Below the pieces are notes generated by a model. It ran no database searches and had not been told where the DNA came from. It saw only the letters and a program-made list of their open reading frames with translations. DNA of 64,000 nt from Bacteroidota bacterium (GTDB taxonomy: Bacteria > Bacteroidota > Bacteroidia > Bacteroidales > UBA1715). Below are positions 29,316-38,716 of this stretch, in pieces. The DNA lies in the NCBI GenBank assembly GCA_009786075.1, contig WQTX01000004.1, positions 1 through 64,000 of the forward strand, written 5' to 3'. A program made the position numbers and the translations under genes. Numbering within the stretch: position 1 is the first letter of the stretch; every line of letters begins with the position of its first letter.

Positions 29316-30416
29316 CTATTCATTGTTTATAGAAACAAGCCAATCTTGAAAAATTTTCTTAAATTCAAATCCATCTGTGTATGGCTTATAAAGGTATTTT
29401 ACCAAATCAAAAGGCATTTCATTTAACGAAAAATGCTTGAGAATTAAGCATCTTTTCCCCTGATTGTGCATTACTCCCAATTCATAAGTAACATTTGGAT
29501 TATAGTTTGCACCTTCTTCGGGCTCGTCAAATAATGCAATACCAAACTTACAACAGTAACATACTGCAATTGGATTGGAGACACTATCTTTTGTTATGTT
29601 CCATTCTGGCGCATCTGCACGAACACAATTATATCCACATCTTGCTAATTCTTCTTTGATAAAGTCTGAAAATTTTTCATTATTATCTCTAAACTTCATC
29701 ATAAGGAAAAAATTCTTTTCATACGGATATTTTTTAAGTTGTTTCTGCATAGTTTTTTTGTGCGTATCCAAATTGTGCAGTTTAAAATATTGTGTAGGCG
29801 ATACATATAATCTGTCTTCTCTTTCGTCTGTTTTGGTGTATTTTTCTATTAACATTTTGATTTTTCTATGCAAATCAGTAACATTAGAGCGATTTATAAT
29901 CACATTTCTGTAAATGTCGTTCTCTAAATATTCTTCAAAAACAGTTTCCGAACGGTCAATCCTTTCTTTAATCATATCGTCATCGTATCCATCTGCCTTC
30001 AAGCGTTTTTCAATAAGTCCCATATCTGTGTAAATATAAATAGGAACTACGAGAACAATGTCCGCATATAACGAGCATATAGTCCGTATGAGGTCTTGAT
30101 TTCGGACAATTACGAATGTACATTCGTATTTATCTATTGCTTTGTCAAGTTCCGATTTGAAAAAACCGTATCTATGTTTTTCTTTTCCATACTCGTACTG
30201 AAACAAATGGTCATTTTTGTCATCTTCTTTGAGTTTAAATTCTGTTTCAGACACAAATATTAAATCTGATTTTTTTGCCTCTTCAAAACGTCTTTTTTTA
30301 CGAGTTGTAAATTTATCAACTTTTGTTGCTGTATATCTGTGTTTATTTGCAACATAGTTTACTAAATCCGACTTTCCTGCACCAGCAGCACCATCTACTA
30401 AAAATAAAACTTTCAT
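29316..30416 (-). CDS. Fusion: guanylate-kinase-like P-loop domain plus TIR/nucleoside-deoxyribosyltransferase-like domain
   Basis: N-term VDGAAGAGKSDLV, TTRKKRRFEE; C-term FFLMMKFRDNNEKFSDFIKEELARCGYNCVRAD...NYNPNVTYELGVMHNQGKRCLILK. Confidence 0.75.
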   Translation of the reverse strand: MKVLFLVDGAAGAGKSDLVNYVANKHRYTATKVDKFTTRKKRRFEEAKKSDLIFVSETEFKLKEDDKNDHLFQYEYGKEKHRYGFFKSELDKAIDKYECTFVIVRNQDLIRTICSLYADIVLVVPIYIYTDMGLIEKRLKADGYDDDMIKERIDRSETVFEEYLENDIYRNVIINRSNVTDLHRKIKMLIEKYTKTDEREDRLYVSPTQYFKLHNLDTHKKTMQKQLKKYPYEKNFFLMMKFRDNNEKFSDFIKEELARCGYNCVRADAPEWNITKDSVSNPIAVCYCCKFGIALFDEPEEGANYNPNVTYELGVMHNQGKRCLILKHFSLNEMPFDLVKYLYKPYTDGFEFKKIFQDWLVSINNE

Positions 30417-30623
30417 ATTAGAATATTTTTTATGTTAATTTTTCAACTTTTCGACTACGCCGCTCGCCATTTGCCGATAATGCTCAAATATACATCACTG
30501 CGTTTTTTTACAATAAATCTTACCGTTAATCAAATTATTCCTTTGCAACAAAAAAATAATCCCTATTTTTGTCAATAAATTTACAACTTATTCACGAATT
30601 ACAAAACAAAAACCTATTTTATT

Positions 30624-31592
30624 TTGAAAAATTTTTCTCAAATCATAGAAACTGCGCAGCGAACCATTGTAAATGAGGCGAAAACGATTGAAAATTTAGC
30701 TTCATTTATTGATGATGAATTTGCACAAATTGTCAATATCATTCTTGCATCGAAAGGGCGATTGGTAATTACCGGTATTGGAAAAAGTGCAAATATTGCC
30801 ACAAAAATAGTTGCTACGCTTAATTCCACCGGCACTCCATCGCTTTTTATGCACGCTTCCGATGCCATTCACGGTGATTTGGGCATGATACAAACCGATG
30901 ACATTATAGTATGTATATCGAAAAGCGGTAACACACCTGAAATAAAAGTCCTATTGCCGCTTTTGAAACGAGGCAAAAATTGTGTAATAGCAATGGTTTC
31001 GGAACGCAATTCCTACCTTGCCGAACACGCTGATTATGTACTTTACGCTCATGCTGACCGCGAGGCTTGTCCGCACAATTTAGCACCAACCAATAGCACT
31101 ACGGCGCAGTTGGTTATGGGCGATGCGCTGGCTATGTGTCTTTTGGAGCAACGCCGTTTTTCGTCCGAAGATTTTGCAAAATACCATCCGGGTGGTGCGT
31201 TGGGCAAACGTATGTATTTGCGAGTGAGTGATTTGCATAGTGTGGAAAAATCGCCCAAAGTGTTGCCAAGTCAATCAATTACTGATGTAATTATTGAAAT
31301 TTCGAGCAAACGAATGGGCGTAACAGCCGTAGTAAATGAGCAAAACGAAGTGCTTGGCGTAATTACCGACGGCGATTTGCGCCGTATGCTCGAAAAAACT
31401 ACTGCAATTGATACACTTTGCGCACAAGATATAATGACCAAAAATCCGAAAAGCATAACACTCGACGATATGGCAATCACGGCATTTGAAATTATGGAAA
31501 AAAATAAAATCACACAACTCGTCATTGCCGATGGCTCGCAGTATGTAGGCATGGTTCATTTGCATGATTTGTTGAAAGAGGGAATAGTTTAA
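30624..31592 (+). CDS. kdsD: KpsF/GutQ-type arabinose-5-phosphate isomerase (SIS plus CBS domains)
   Basis: VITGIGKSANIATKIVATLNSTGTPSLFMHASDAIHGDLGMI; FAKYHPGGALGKRMYLRVSDL; two CBS repeats. Confidence 0.96.
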   Translation: MKNFSQIIETAQRTIVNEAKTIENLASFIDDEFAQIVNIILASKGRLVITGIGKSANIATKIVATLNSTGTPSLFMHASDAIHGDLGMIQTDDIIVCISKSGNTPEIKVLLPLLKRGKNCVIAMVSERNSYLAEHADYVLYAHADREACPHNLAPTNSTTAQLVMGDALAMCLLEQRRFSSEDFAKYHPGGALGKRMYLRVSDLHSVEKSPKVLPSQSITDVIIEISSKRMGVTAVVNEQNEVLGVITDGDLRRMLEKTTAIDTLCAQDIMTKNPKSITLDDMAITAFEIMEKNKITQLVIADGSQYVGMVHLHDLLKEGIV

Positions 31593-31683
31593 AAGAAGGA
31601 GACGAGGGATTAGGAGACAAGGAAACGAGGCTTTATATCCCTAAAACCTATTACCTAATCCCTATAACCTAAAAACCTGAAAA
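31593..31683. repeat. Word-based intergenic repeat (gagacgagggattaggagacaaggaaacgagg ... cctattacctaatccctataacc)
   Basis: Same word family as at 10571, 22991, 26036 and 34516. Confidence 0.75.
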
Positions 31684-32094
31684 ATGCGTTTATTAGCAAT
31701 AGATTACGGAACAAAACGTACGGGAATAGCCGTTACCGACCCTTTGCAGTTGATTGCAAACGGACTAACAACCGTGCGTTCACATGAATTGTTGCAATTT
31801 TTGGAAAACTATTGTGCCACCGAAAAAGTTGAAAAATTTATTATCGGTATGCCTCGCACTTTGCATAATGAAGATGCTGAAAATGCAAAATATGTGAATA
31901 TATTTGCCAAACAATGTGCGCAGAAATTTCCGCATATTCCTATTGTATTTGTTGATGAACGTTTTACCTCGACTATGGCGCATCAAACTATGCGTGCCGC
32001 AGGATTGAAAAAAACCGACCGTCAGAACAAAGAACTTGTTGATACTATAAGCGCAACAATTATTTTACAATCGTATTTAGAACAAAAAAAATAA
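31684..32094 (+). CDS. ruvX: Holliday junction resolvase RuvX/YqgF
   Basis: LLAIDYGTKRTGIAVTDPLQ; VDERFTSTMA. Confidence 0.95.
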   Translation: MRLLAIDYGTKRTGIAVTDPLQLIANGLTTVRSHELLQFLENYCATEKVEKFIIGMPRTLHNEDAENAKYVNIFAKQCAQKFPHIPIVFVDERFTSTMAHQTMRAAGLKKTDRQNKELVDTISATIILQSYLEQKK

Positions 32095-32100
32095 CTCCCT

Positions 32101-32655
32101 ATGATAAAACCAATTTTCCTATACGGCAACACAATATTACGCAAGACAGCTGTTGATATTGACAAAAACTACCCTGATTTAAAGCAATTAATAACCGATA
32201 TGTACGAAACCATGGACAATGCCGACGGCGTTGGACTTGCCGCTCCGCAAATCGGACTTCCAATCCGAGTGTTTATAGTCGATGCTTCGGGCTTTGAAAA
32301 AGATTACCCCGACGGCAAAGATTTCCGGCGAACGTTTATCAATCCGCACATTCTTGAAATAAGCGGTAAAGAATGGCTTTTTAATGAAGGCTGTTTGAGT
32401 GTACCAACGTTGCACGAAGATATTGCCCGCAAAGAAACGGTAGTTTTGCGCTATCGAGATGAAAATTTTGTAGAAAAAACTGAAACATTTTCGGGTATTT
32501 GCGCACGCATTATACTGCACGAACACGACCATTTGGAAGGAAAAATATTTATAGACCACGTGGGCGCACTCAAAAAACGCTTGATTAAAGGGAAATTGCA
32601 AAATATTGAAAAAGGCAAAGTGCCGGCTAAGTATAGGGTGCGCGTGAAAGTGTAA
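32101..32655 (+). CDS. def: Peptide deformylase
   Basis: GVGLAAPQIG, EGCLSVP, ARIILHEHDHLEGKIF. Confidence 0.98.
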   Translation: MIKPIFLYGNTILRKTAVDIDKNYPDLKQLITDMYETMDNADGVGLAAPQIGLPIRVFIVDASGFEKDYPDGKDFRRTFINPHILEISGKEWLFNEGCLSVPTLHEDIARKETVVLRYRDENFVEKTETFSGICARIILHEHDHLEGKIFIDHVGALKKRLIKGKLQNIEKGKVPAKYRVRVKV

Positions 32656-32687
32656 TCTAATTATTAATTGTAAATTATTAATTATGA

Positions 32688-32778
32688 ATGGATTGCTTCG
32701 TTCCTCGCAATGACGCTCTTTTGTTGGTTTGTACTAACCTTCGAAAGAGCGTCATTGCGAACGCAGTGAAGCAATCCA
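32688..32778. repeat. Hairpin repeat (ggattgcttcgttcctcgcaatgacgctcttt ... aaagagcgtcattgcgaacgcagtgaagcaatcc)
   Basis: Long inverted arms in an intergenic region. Confidence 0.95.
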
Positions 32779-32798
32779 GAAATTAAAGCAAATTATAA

Positions 32799-34445
32799 TT
32801 ACTTCTTCTGCCCCTGCAAAACATCAGCATACAACTTCTTATCAGCAATATATTTTTTCGCCTCTTTCACATAATCATCGGTGGCAATACCGTGCTGTAT
32901 TTTTCCCCGTTCAAAATATAAGCGTTGCATTACAGTGGTTTCCAAAAGAGTTTTTATAAGCGCTTTATTTATTGCAAGTTCCTGTAATTGATTGTTTTGC
33001 GTTGTGCGTTTCAATGTTTCAATATCGGTATTTGTCAGCAATTTTTCGGCATTGTTGGTTGTTTGCAAATTTTCCAACAATTGCATTGTGGCACTTTTAT
33101 AATTTGCAAGCAGGGGAGTAGCAAAGGTTCGAAATGCTTGAAACGTTTCATCGTTGCACGAAAATTTGCCAATTGCAATGCGAGCCGTATCGGCAAATGC
33201 AAAGTTTTGATTTACAAAGTTTTGTATAATATTGTTTTGCACAAGGTAGCGCACCAATCCGGTCAAACTATCTTCGGCTATAATTTTGTCGGGAACTATA
33301 CCGCCGGCGTCTTTTACCGGTCGTTTGTTGAGCGTGTAAAATGTGTGTGGTTCAGTGTTTGCCTGCGATTTTTCGCCGAAATGATTGGAATAATCCTTGT
33401 TTTGAATACATCGTCCGCTGGGAATGTAATATTTTGAGTTCGTAACTCGCATTACATTATTATAAGGTAAATCCACACGAGTTTGCACCAAACCTTTGCC
33501 AAATGTTTGTTCGCCCAAAATTACCGCTCTGTCCAAATCCTGCAACGCGCCCGACACAATTTCCGATGCCGATGCCGAACTTTTATTTACCAAAACCACA
33601 ATAGGAATTTTGGTGTCAATCGGTTGTTCACGAGTGAAAAATTGTGCGTCCGATAAGGCATTTTTCCCTTTGGTATAAACAATCTTTGTGTTCTGCGGCA
33701 CAAATAAATTTACAATTTGTACGGCTTCCACCAAAAGTCCACCCGGGTTGCCGCGCAGGTCGAGAATTAAACTTGTTGCCCCCTGCGATTTGAGTGTTTG
33801 GAAAGCTTTTTTTACGTCATTCGCACAATTTTGCGAGAAACTCGAAAGTTTTATATAGCCAATGCTGTCGCCCACGAAGCCGCTATATGGTACACTTGCT
33901 ACCTGTATTTTTTGCCGTACAACGGTAAAAGTCTTTGTTTCAGGCAAGCCATAGCGTTGCACACCAAGTTTCAGTGAAGTTTCTGGTTGCCCTTGCACAA
34001 GTTCTTGCACTTCGGCGTTTGATTTTTTGCGTACATCATACCCGTCAACCATAACAATTATATCACCCGGCAGCAAACCGGCTTTATGTGCCGGCGAATT
34101 TTCATACAATTCGGCAATAACCAAAAGGCTGTCATTATTTGTCTGTATCAATGCGCCAATGCCGCCATATTCGCCTTGAATAGCCAATCGAGCACGTTCC
34201 ACGTCCGATTCGGGAATGTAGCGAGTGTAGGGGTCTAAACCTTCGAGCATTTTATTGATAGTATGCTGCATCAATAAATTCGGGTCTAATTCATCGACAT
34301 ACTGTGCATTTAATTCTTGAAACAGAGCATAAAAAATATCGAGATTTTTCGCGACCTCGAAATTTTTGTTGTCGTCGTAGCTTGTTAGGAATAGGGGGGC
34401 GGTAAATAACAGCGCAAGTAAACATATTCGTTTTAATCGTTTCAT
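32799..34445 (-). CDS. S41 family C-terminal processing peptidase (PDZ domain)
   Basis: GGIGALIQTNND..., PDZ AHKAGLLPGDIIVMVDG, LRGNPGGLLVEAV, VNKSSASASEIVSGAL. Confidence 0.97.
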   Translation of the reverse strand: MKRLKRICLLALLFTAPLFLTSYDDNKNFEVAKNLDIFYALFQELNAQYVDELDPNLLMQHTINKMLEGLDPYTRYIPESDVERARLAIQGEYGGIGALIQTNNDSLLVIAELYENSPAHKAGLLPGDIIVMVDGYDVRKKSNAEVQELVQGQPETSLKLGVQRYGLPETKTFTVVRQKIQVASVPYSGFVGDSIGYIKLSSFSQNCANDVKKAFQTLKSQGATSLILDLRGNPGGLLVEAVQIVNLFVPQNTKIVYTKGKNALSDAQFFTREQPIDTKIPIVVLVNKSSASASEIVSGALQDLDRAVILGEQTFGKGLVQTRVDLPYNNVMRVTNSKYYIPSGRCIQNKDYSNHFGEKSQANTEPHTFYTLNKRPVKDAGGIVPDKIIAEDSLTGLVRYLVQNNIIQNFVNQNFAFADTARIAIGKFSCNDETFQAFRTFATPLLANYKSATMQLLENLQTTNNAEKLLTNTDIETLKRTTQNNQLQELAINKALIKTLLETTVMQRLYFERGKIQHGIATDDYVKEAKKYIADKKLYADVLQGQKK

Positions 34446-34513
34446 TTTTTATAGATATTTGATTGATATTCAGTAGATATTCGATTGATATTTATAGATA
34501 TTCATTGTTTGTT

Positions 34514-34774
34514 TTAATTCCTCGTCTCCTTGTTTCCTAATCCCTTGTCAACTTTTTCCGGCACCGGGTCATACCCACTCCCTCCCCACGGATTGCAGCG
34601 CAGCAGTCGTTTTGTAAGCAAATAACCGCCTTTAAAAAGTCCATGTTTTTGCAAAGCTTCTATGCCATAGTGCGAGCAGGTTGGCGTAAACCGGCAGGCA
34701 TTGGGCAACCATGGCGAAATCACTATTTGATAGGCTCGTATGGGTAGTATGGCTATGTATTTTACAAAAGACAT
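34514..34774 (-). CDS. yidD: Membrane protein insertion efficiency factor YidD
   Basis: [61 protein letters not shown]; start revised from 34894 to 34774. Confidence 0.96.
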   Translation of the reverse strand: MSFVKYIAILPIRAYQIVISPWLPNACRFTPTCSHYGIEALQKHGLFKGGYLLTKRLLRCNPWGGSGYDPVPEKVDKGLGNKETRN

Positions 34775-34856
34775 CGTGATTACAAACGGTTTTATAATGA
34801 ATTTTATTTTGTGTGTGTTTGACTGATAAAATAGAAAAGGCTCATTCTTTTTTTCC

Positions 34857-35774
34857 TTATTTTTGTCCATTATTATCTTTCCAAAGTGGCTCATTCTGCC
34901 AATTATTGAAAAATCCCATTTTGTAAATCGGAATATCCGGATTATTCTTGAATAACGTAAGCAGTTTATTTTTGATTTCGTTGTTCGGATTTATGGCGTT
35001 GCAAAGGTAAATCATTGTAGAAATTACCACAAAAGGCTTTTTCTCTTGTACGGGTGTTACGCCAAACTGTAACCATTGATTTCGTGTTTTTTTCGGTAAA
35101 ACGGGGCGTTTCAAAACATCGCACCCAAACACTCGTGAGTGATGGGCAACTACATTGCGCAAGTAGGAAATGGCTGCAAACCAACTTGATAAATCATTTA
35201 TTGAATTTAGTCCAAATTCGTGAGTGATACGAGATTTTTGCGGTATTTCGGGTTTCAAGTTGCTGTATATTTTTGAAAGTGTGCCGAATGTTGCCACTTC
35301 AAAAATTATCCAAGCATCGGGATTTGAGTTCGGGTGTTTTTTGCGAAATTCTTTCACAAAATTCTCGTTATTTCTTGCAAATTCATTTTGCAAATCTGCC
35401 AAATAATTTTGGTGTTTGATTTTATCTACTACCAAATTATCGTTTAAATACCAAAGTCCGCCGTAAGCCTGCGACAAATGATAAATCAATTTGGTACGCA
35501 ATGCAATTTCGATAAATTCTATTGCTTTGAACAGAATAAGTCGCAACTCGCTATCAAAATCATAACGAGCAATAGCATCTTCAAAATAGGAATTGGGGGC
35601 GAAAATGTGATTTTTAGGGTCGGTTTGCATATCCCACCAATAACTTTTCAGACGAAAATAACTGATATGTCCCAAATAGAAAGCCGCCTTTTGTTCGTCT
35701 TTCATTAACATTCCCCGCGTTTTAAGCAGGGCGATTTGTTCCACGATTGTTTTTGATATTTTATTTGTAGTCAT
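34857..35774 (-). CDS. Abi family protein (Abi_2; AbiD/AbiF-like)
   Basis: [65 protein letters not shown]. Start revised to MTTNKIS (35774). Confidence 0.92.
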   Translation of the reverse strand: MTTNKISKTIVEQIALLKTRGMLMKDEQKAAFYLGHISYFRLKSYWWDMQTDPKNHIFAPNSYFEDAIARYDFDSELRLILFKAIEFIEIALRTKLIYHLSQAYGGLWYLNDNLVVDKIKHQNYLADLQNEFARNNENFVKEFRKKHPNSNPDAWIIFEVATFGTLSKIYSNLKPEIPQKSRITHEFGLNSINDLSSWFAAISYLRNVVAHHSRVFGCDVLKRPVLPKKTRNQWLQFGVTPVQEKKPFVVISTMIYLCNAINPNNEIKNKLLTLFKNNPDIPIYKMGFFNNWQNEPLWKDNNGQK

Positions 35775-35868
35775 AAAAAAAATCAACCCGCCGACAGTTC
35801 TTATGGGTTGCACGACGGGTGTTGTTATCTTTAACAGGGCGAAGCCCATTTTGTTATCAATTCTTCCG
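35775..35868 (-). ncRNA. Structured RNA immediately upstream of the Abi gene (abiF-type ncRNA candidate)
   Basis: GGGCTTCGCCC hairpin, H-type pseudoknot CCCGUCG:CGGCGGG with CAAC:GUUG, then U8 abutting the abi ATG. Confidence 0.78.
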
Positions 35869-35872
35869 ATTA

Positions 35873-35902
35873 CAAAGATACAACTTGTTTTTGAATTAAC
35901 AA
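35873..35902 (-). promoter_or_regulatory. Bacteroidota-type promoter TTG-N19-TATCTTTG
   Basis: TTG at 35902-35900, 19-nt spacer, TATCTTTG at 35880-35873. Confidence 0.8.
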
Positions 35903-36033
35903 TGGGTAAATGAAATATTTTAAAAATGTTTTTTATGAAAACTACAAATTTCTTTCTGACAATATCAAATCAGGATACCCCTTTTTTACAACTCTATCTT
36001 TTTCTTCCATATCCAATTTTCTCTTATTTCTAT

Positions 36034-36237
36034 TCAGTCTTCAATATAAGGGTAAAATTCTTGTTCTTTGCAAATCTCAATATCATCAAAATAATCGCTT
36101 ATCATATCTCGGATTGCACTAATCATTTCAATATCCCAATCCAACTGTTTTTTCGTAGGATTTAAAGTTTCCAACAAATCAAAAATTGCATTATCTACAA
36201 AATCTTGTCGTTCTATTTGTTTTTTAGTCAATTCCAT
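36034..36237 (-). CDS. Small hypothetical protein (67 aa)
   Basis: Acidic 67-aa ORF, MELTKKQIERQDFVDNAIFDLLETLNPTKKQLDWDIEMISAIRDMI. Confidence 0.55.
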   Translation of the reverse strand: MELTKKQIERQDFVDNAIFDLLETLNPTKKQLDWDIEMISAIRDMISDYFDDIEICKEQEFYPYIED

Positions 36238-36317
36238 ATAATTTATTTTTTGTTTGTTTTCTTGTTGTCGAGTGTTACCCCGTAAGTTAAAGGCTTGTGT
36301 AAAACCTTAGCAGCAGT

Positions 36318-37058
36318 TTATTTTTCTTTTTCAATTCTCTTTGTATATTCATCATATAGAAATTCTATTTTTTTGTGCCTTATTTCATCTTCAATTAATT
36401 TTCGTATTATTAACTCATCTATTTTATCTTGTTTTTGTGTATTTGAGTTGTTTAAATCATTAATATTCAGATTACTAAAGTATAAAACCATAAATAACAA
36501 TAAAACAAAGAAAATAATTCCAATGAATACTCTATTTAGTTTTACTTTTGAAAGGAGAATATCGAATTGATTTGCATTATTTGTTTGTGTTTGTTGTATT
36601 AAAAAATCTTTGTGGTTATTGGTATCTTGCACTTTTTGTTGTGTCACAGAAAACTCGCCATCTACATTTTTCAAAGACCGATAAAAAAGTCGTTCAATGT
36701 CCTCTCCAAAATAGTCAATTGAACTTCTGATTGAACCATAATTTGTAATTACTCCAAAAACTAACACCGAAAATGAAATGACCAATGAACCTCTGTTTTC
36801 TGAATAATCTGTCAAGCACGCTTTTACGTTTCCCAAAAAAGAGAAATGCTTTTGAAAACGGTCATTTATTACGTCATAAATTATGTTATCATTCCATTCG
36901 TATTCTTTTTGTATCTTCTCGAATTTTTTGTCGTATTTTAATAAAGAATGTTTTAACATGTCTTTTATCTTACTAAAATGATATTCCTTATGTTCAATTG
37001 AAAAGGAATACTTGAATGTTAACGGTTTTGAAATGTAAATTGAATTTGTATTATTCAT
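36318..37058 (-). CDS. Hypothetical membrane protein
   Basis: Full-length ORF with C-terminal TM VFIGIIFFVLLLFMVLYFS and charged tail. Confidence 0.65.
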   Translation of the reverse strand: MNNTNSIYISKPLTFKYSFSIEHKEYHFSKIKDMLKHSLLKYDKKFEKIQKEYEWNDNIIYDVINDRFQKHFSFLGNVKACLTDYSENRGSLVISFSVLVFGVITNYGSIRSSIDYFGEDIERLFYRSLKNVDGEFSVTQQKVQDTNNHKDFLIQQTQTNNANQFDILLSKVKLNRVFIGIIFFVLLLFMVLYFSNLNINDLNNSNTQKQDKIDELIIRKLIEDEIRHKKIEFLYDEYTKRIEKEK

Positions 37059-37185
37059 AATGATTTAAATTTATATTGTTTCTATTCAGTTTGTCATTTT
37101 TTTACTTGTCAAGTTGCACAGTCGCCCAAATTGCTGCTAATGATTAAATATACACAACAATACAGTTCAACATACACCCCTTCAA

Positions 37186-38529
37186 TCACACCCCCGTATA
37201 ACTAAAAGGCGTAATCCCCCGCAATTCCCGTTTCACACTTTCACTCACATTCAAAGTTTCAATAAATGCTTTGATTGATTTTTCGGTAATTGCTTCGTTG
37301 GTGCGAGTAAGTTCTTTTAGTGCTTCGTAAGGATTTGGGTAGGCTTCACGGCGCAAAATTGTTTGTATGCCTTCGGCTACTACCGCCCAATTTGCCTCTA
37401 AATCGGCATCAAAAGCGGTTTTGTTGAGCAATAGTTTGCTTAATCCTTTTTCAATAGAAGAAAATGAAATAGCGATATGTCCAAAAGGTACGCCAATATT
37501 GCGCAATACAGTAGAATCGGTCAAATCGCGTTGCAGACGTGAAATTGGTAATTTTGCAGCCAAATGTTCCAAAATAGCGTTGGCAATTCCCATATTTCCT
37601 TCGGCATTTTCAAAATCTATGGGGTTCACTTTGTGCGGCATGGCAGACGAACCAACTTCGCCGGCTTTAATTTTTTGTTTGAAATATTCCATTGAAATAT
37701 ATGTCCACATATCACGGCAAAAATCTATAAAAATGGTGTTAATGCGTTTCAATGTATCGCACAAAGCGGCTATATTATCGTAATGGTCTATTTGTGTGGT
37801 GGTTTGGTTGCGGTCTAAACCAAGTTTTTCGTTCACGAAATTGTTGGCAAACGAAGTCCAATCAAAATCGGGGTAAGCTACATGGTGAGCGTTGAAATTT
37901 CCGGTGGCGCCGCCAAATTTTGCCGAATAGGGAATTATTGATAATGCAGCTATTTGGTTATATAAACGTTCCACAAATACCATAATTTCTTTGCCCAAAC
38001 GGGTAGGCGAGGCGGGTTGACCGTGCGTGCGTGCAAGCATTGGAATGTCTTTCCATTCGTCAGCCAAATCTGCCAATTTGTGCACAAGCGCGTATAATTG
38101 CGGCATATATTCCTGTTCCATAGCCTCTTTTATCGAAAGTGGAATTGCCGTGTTGTTTATATCTTGCGAAGTCAATCCGAAATGTATAAATTCCTTATAA
38201 TCAGCAAGTTTAAGAGCGTCGAAACAATGTTTTACAAAATATTCTACCGCTTTTACATCGTGATTGGTAGTGCGTTCGGTGTTTTTAACCCATTCGGCAT
38301 CGGCAAGCGAAAAATTTTGATACACAGCTCGCAAGTCTGCAAATTTTGCCGTATCAACGGCGGCAAGTTGTGGAATACCGGCTTCGCACAATGCTATAAA
38401 ATACTCAATTTCAACACGTACACGGTATTTGATAAGGGCAAATTCCGAAAAATATATATCTAAATTCTCTGTTTTTGTTCTGTATCGTCCGTCGATTGGC
38501 GATATTGCGGTAAGACTTTCTAAATTCAT
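37186..38529 (-). CDS. purB: Adenylosuccinate lyase
   Basis: ISPIDGRYRTKTENL, TSQDINNTAIPL, TRTHGQPASPTRLGKE, GSSAMPHKVNPIDFENAEGN. Confidence 0.98.
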   Translation of the reverse strand: MNLESLTAISPIDGRYRTKTENLDIYFSEFALIKYRVRVEIEYFIALCEAGIPQLAAVDTAKFADLRAVYQNFSLADAEWVKNTERTTNHDVKAVEYFVKHCFDALKLADYKEFIHFGLTSQDINNTAIPLSIKEAMEQEYMPQLYALVHKLADLADEWKDIPMLARTHGQPASPTRLGKEIMVFVERLYNQIAALSIIPYSAKFGGATGNFNAHHVAYPDFDWTSFANNFVNEKLGLDRNQTTTQIDHYDNIAALCDTLKRINTIFIDFCRDMWTYISMEYFKQKIKAGEVGSSAMPHKVNPIDFENAEGNMGIANAILEHLAAKLPISRLQRDLTDSTVLRNIGVPFGHIAISFSSIEKGLSKLLLNKTAFDADLEANWAVVAEGIQTILRREAYPNPYEALKELTRTNEAITEKSIKAFIETLNVSESVKRELRGITPFSYTGV

Positions 38530-38716
38530 GTATTTTTACAGTTATAAATTAAAGGGCAAAAGTACTAATTAATTGTAAATTGCGGTGCATTGAGCGTGTT
38601 GAAATGTAAATTAAATTGTAAATTATTGTCGCAAAACATGAAAAATCAAAAAAATAATTGCTTTGTTATTAAAAATAATGTATTTTTGGAAAAATAATGT
38701 TAAAAACCCTATCAAA

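Noticed and set aside
34775-34894. N-terminal extension of YidD overlapping the Abi gene
   Set aside because: YidD family proteins start close to the conserved IRAYQ segment; the extension overlaps the Abi stop.
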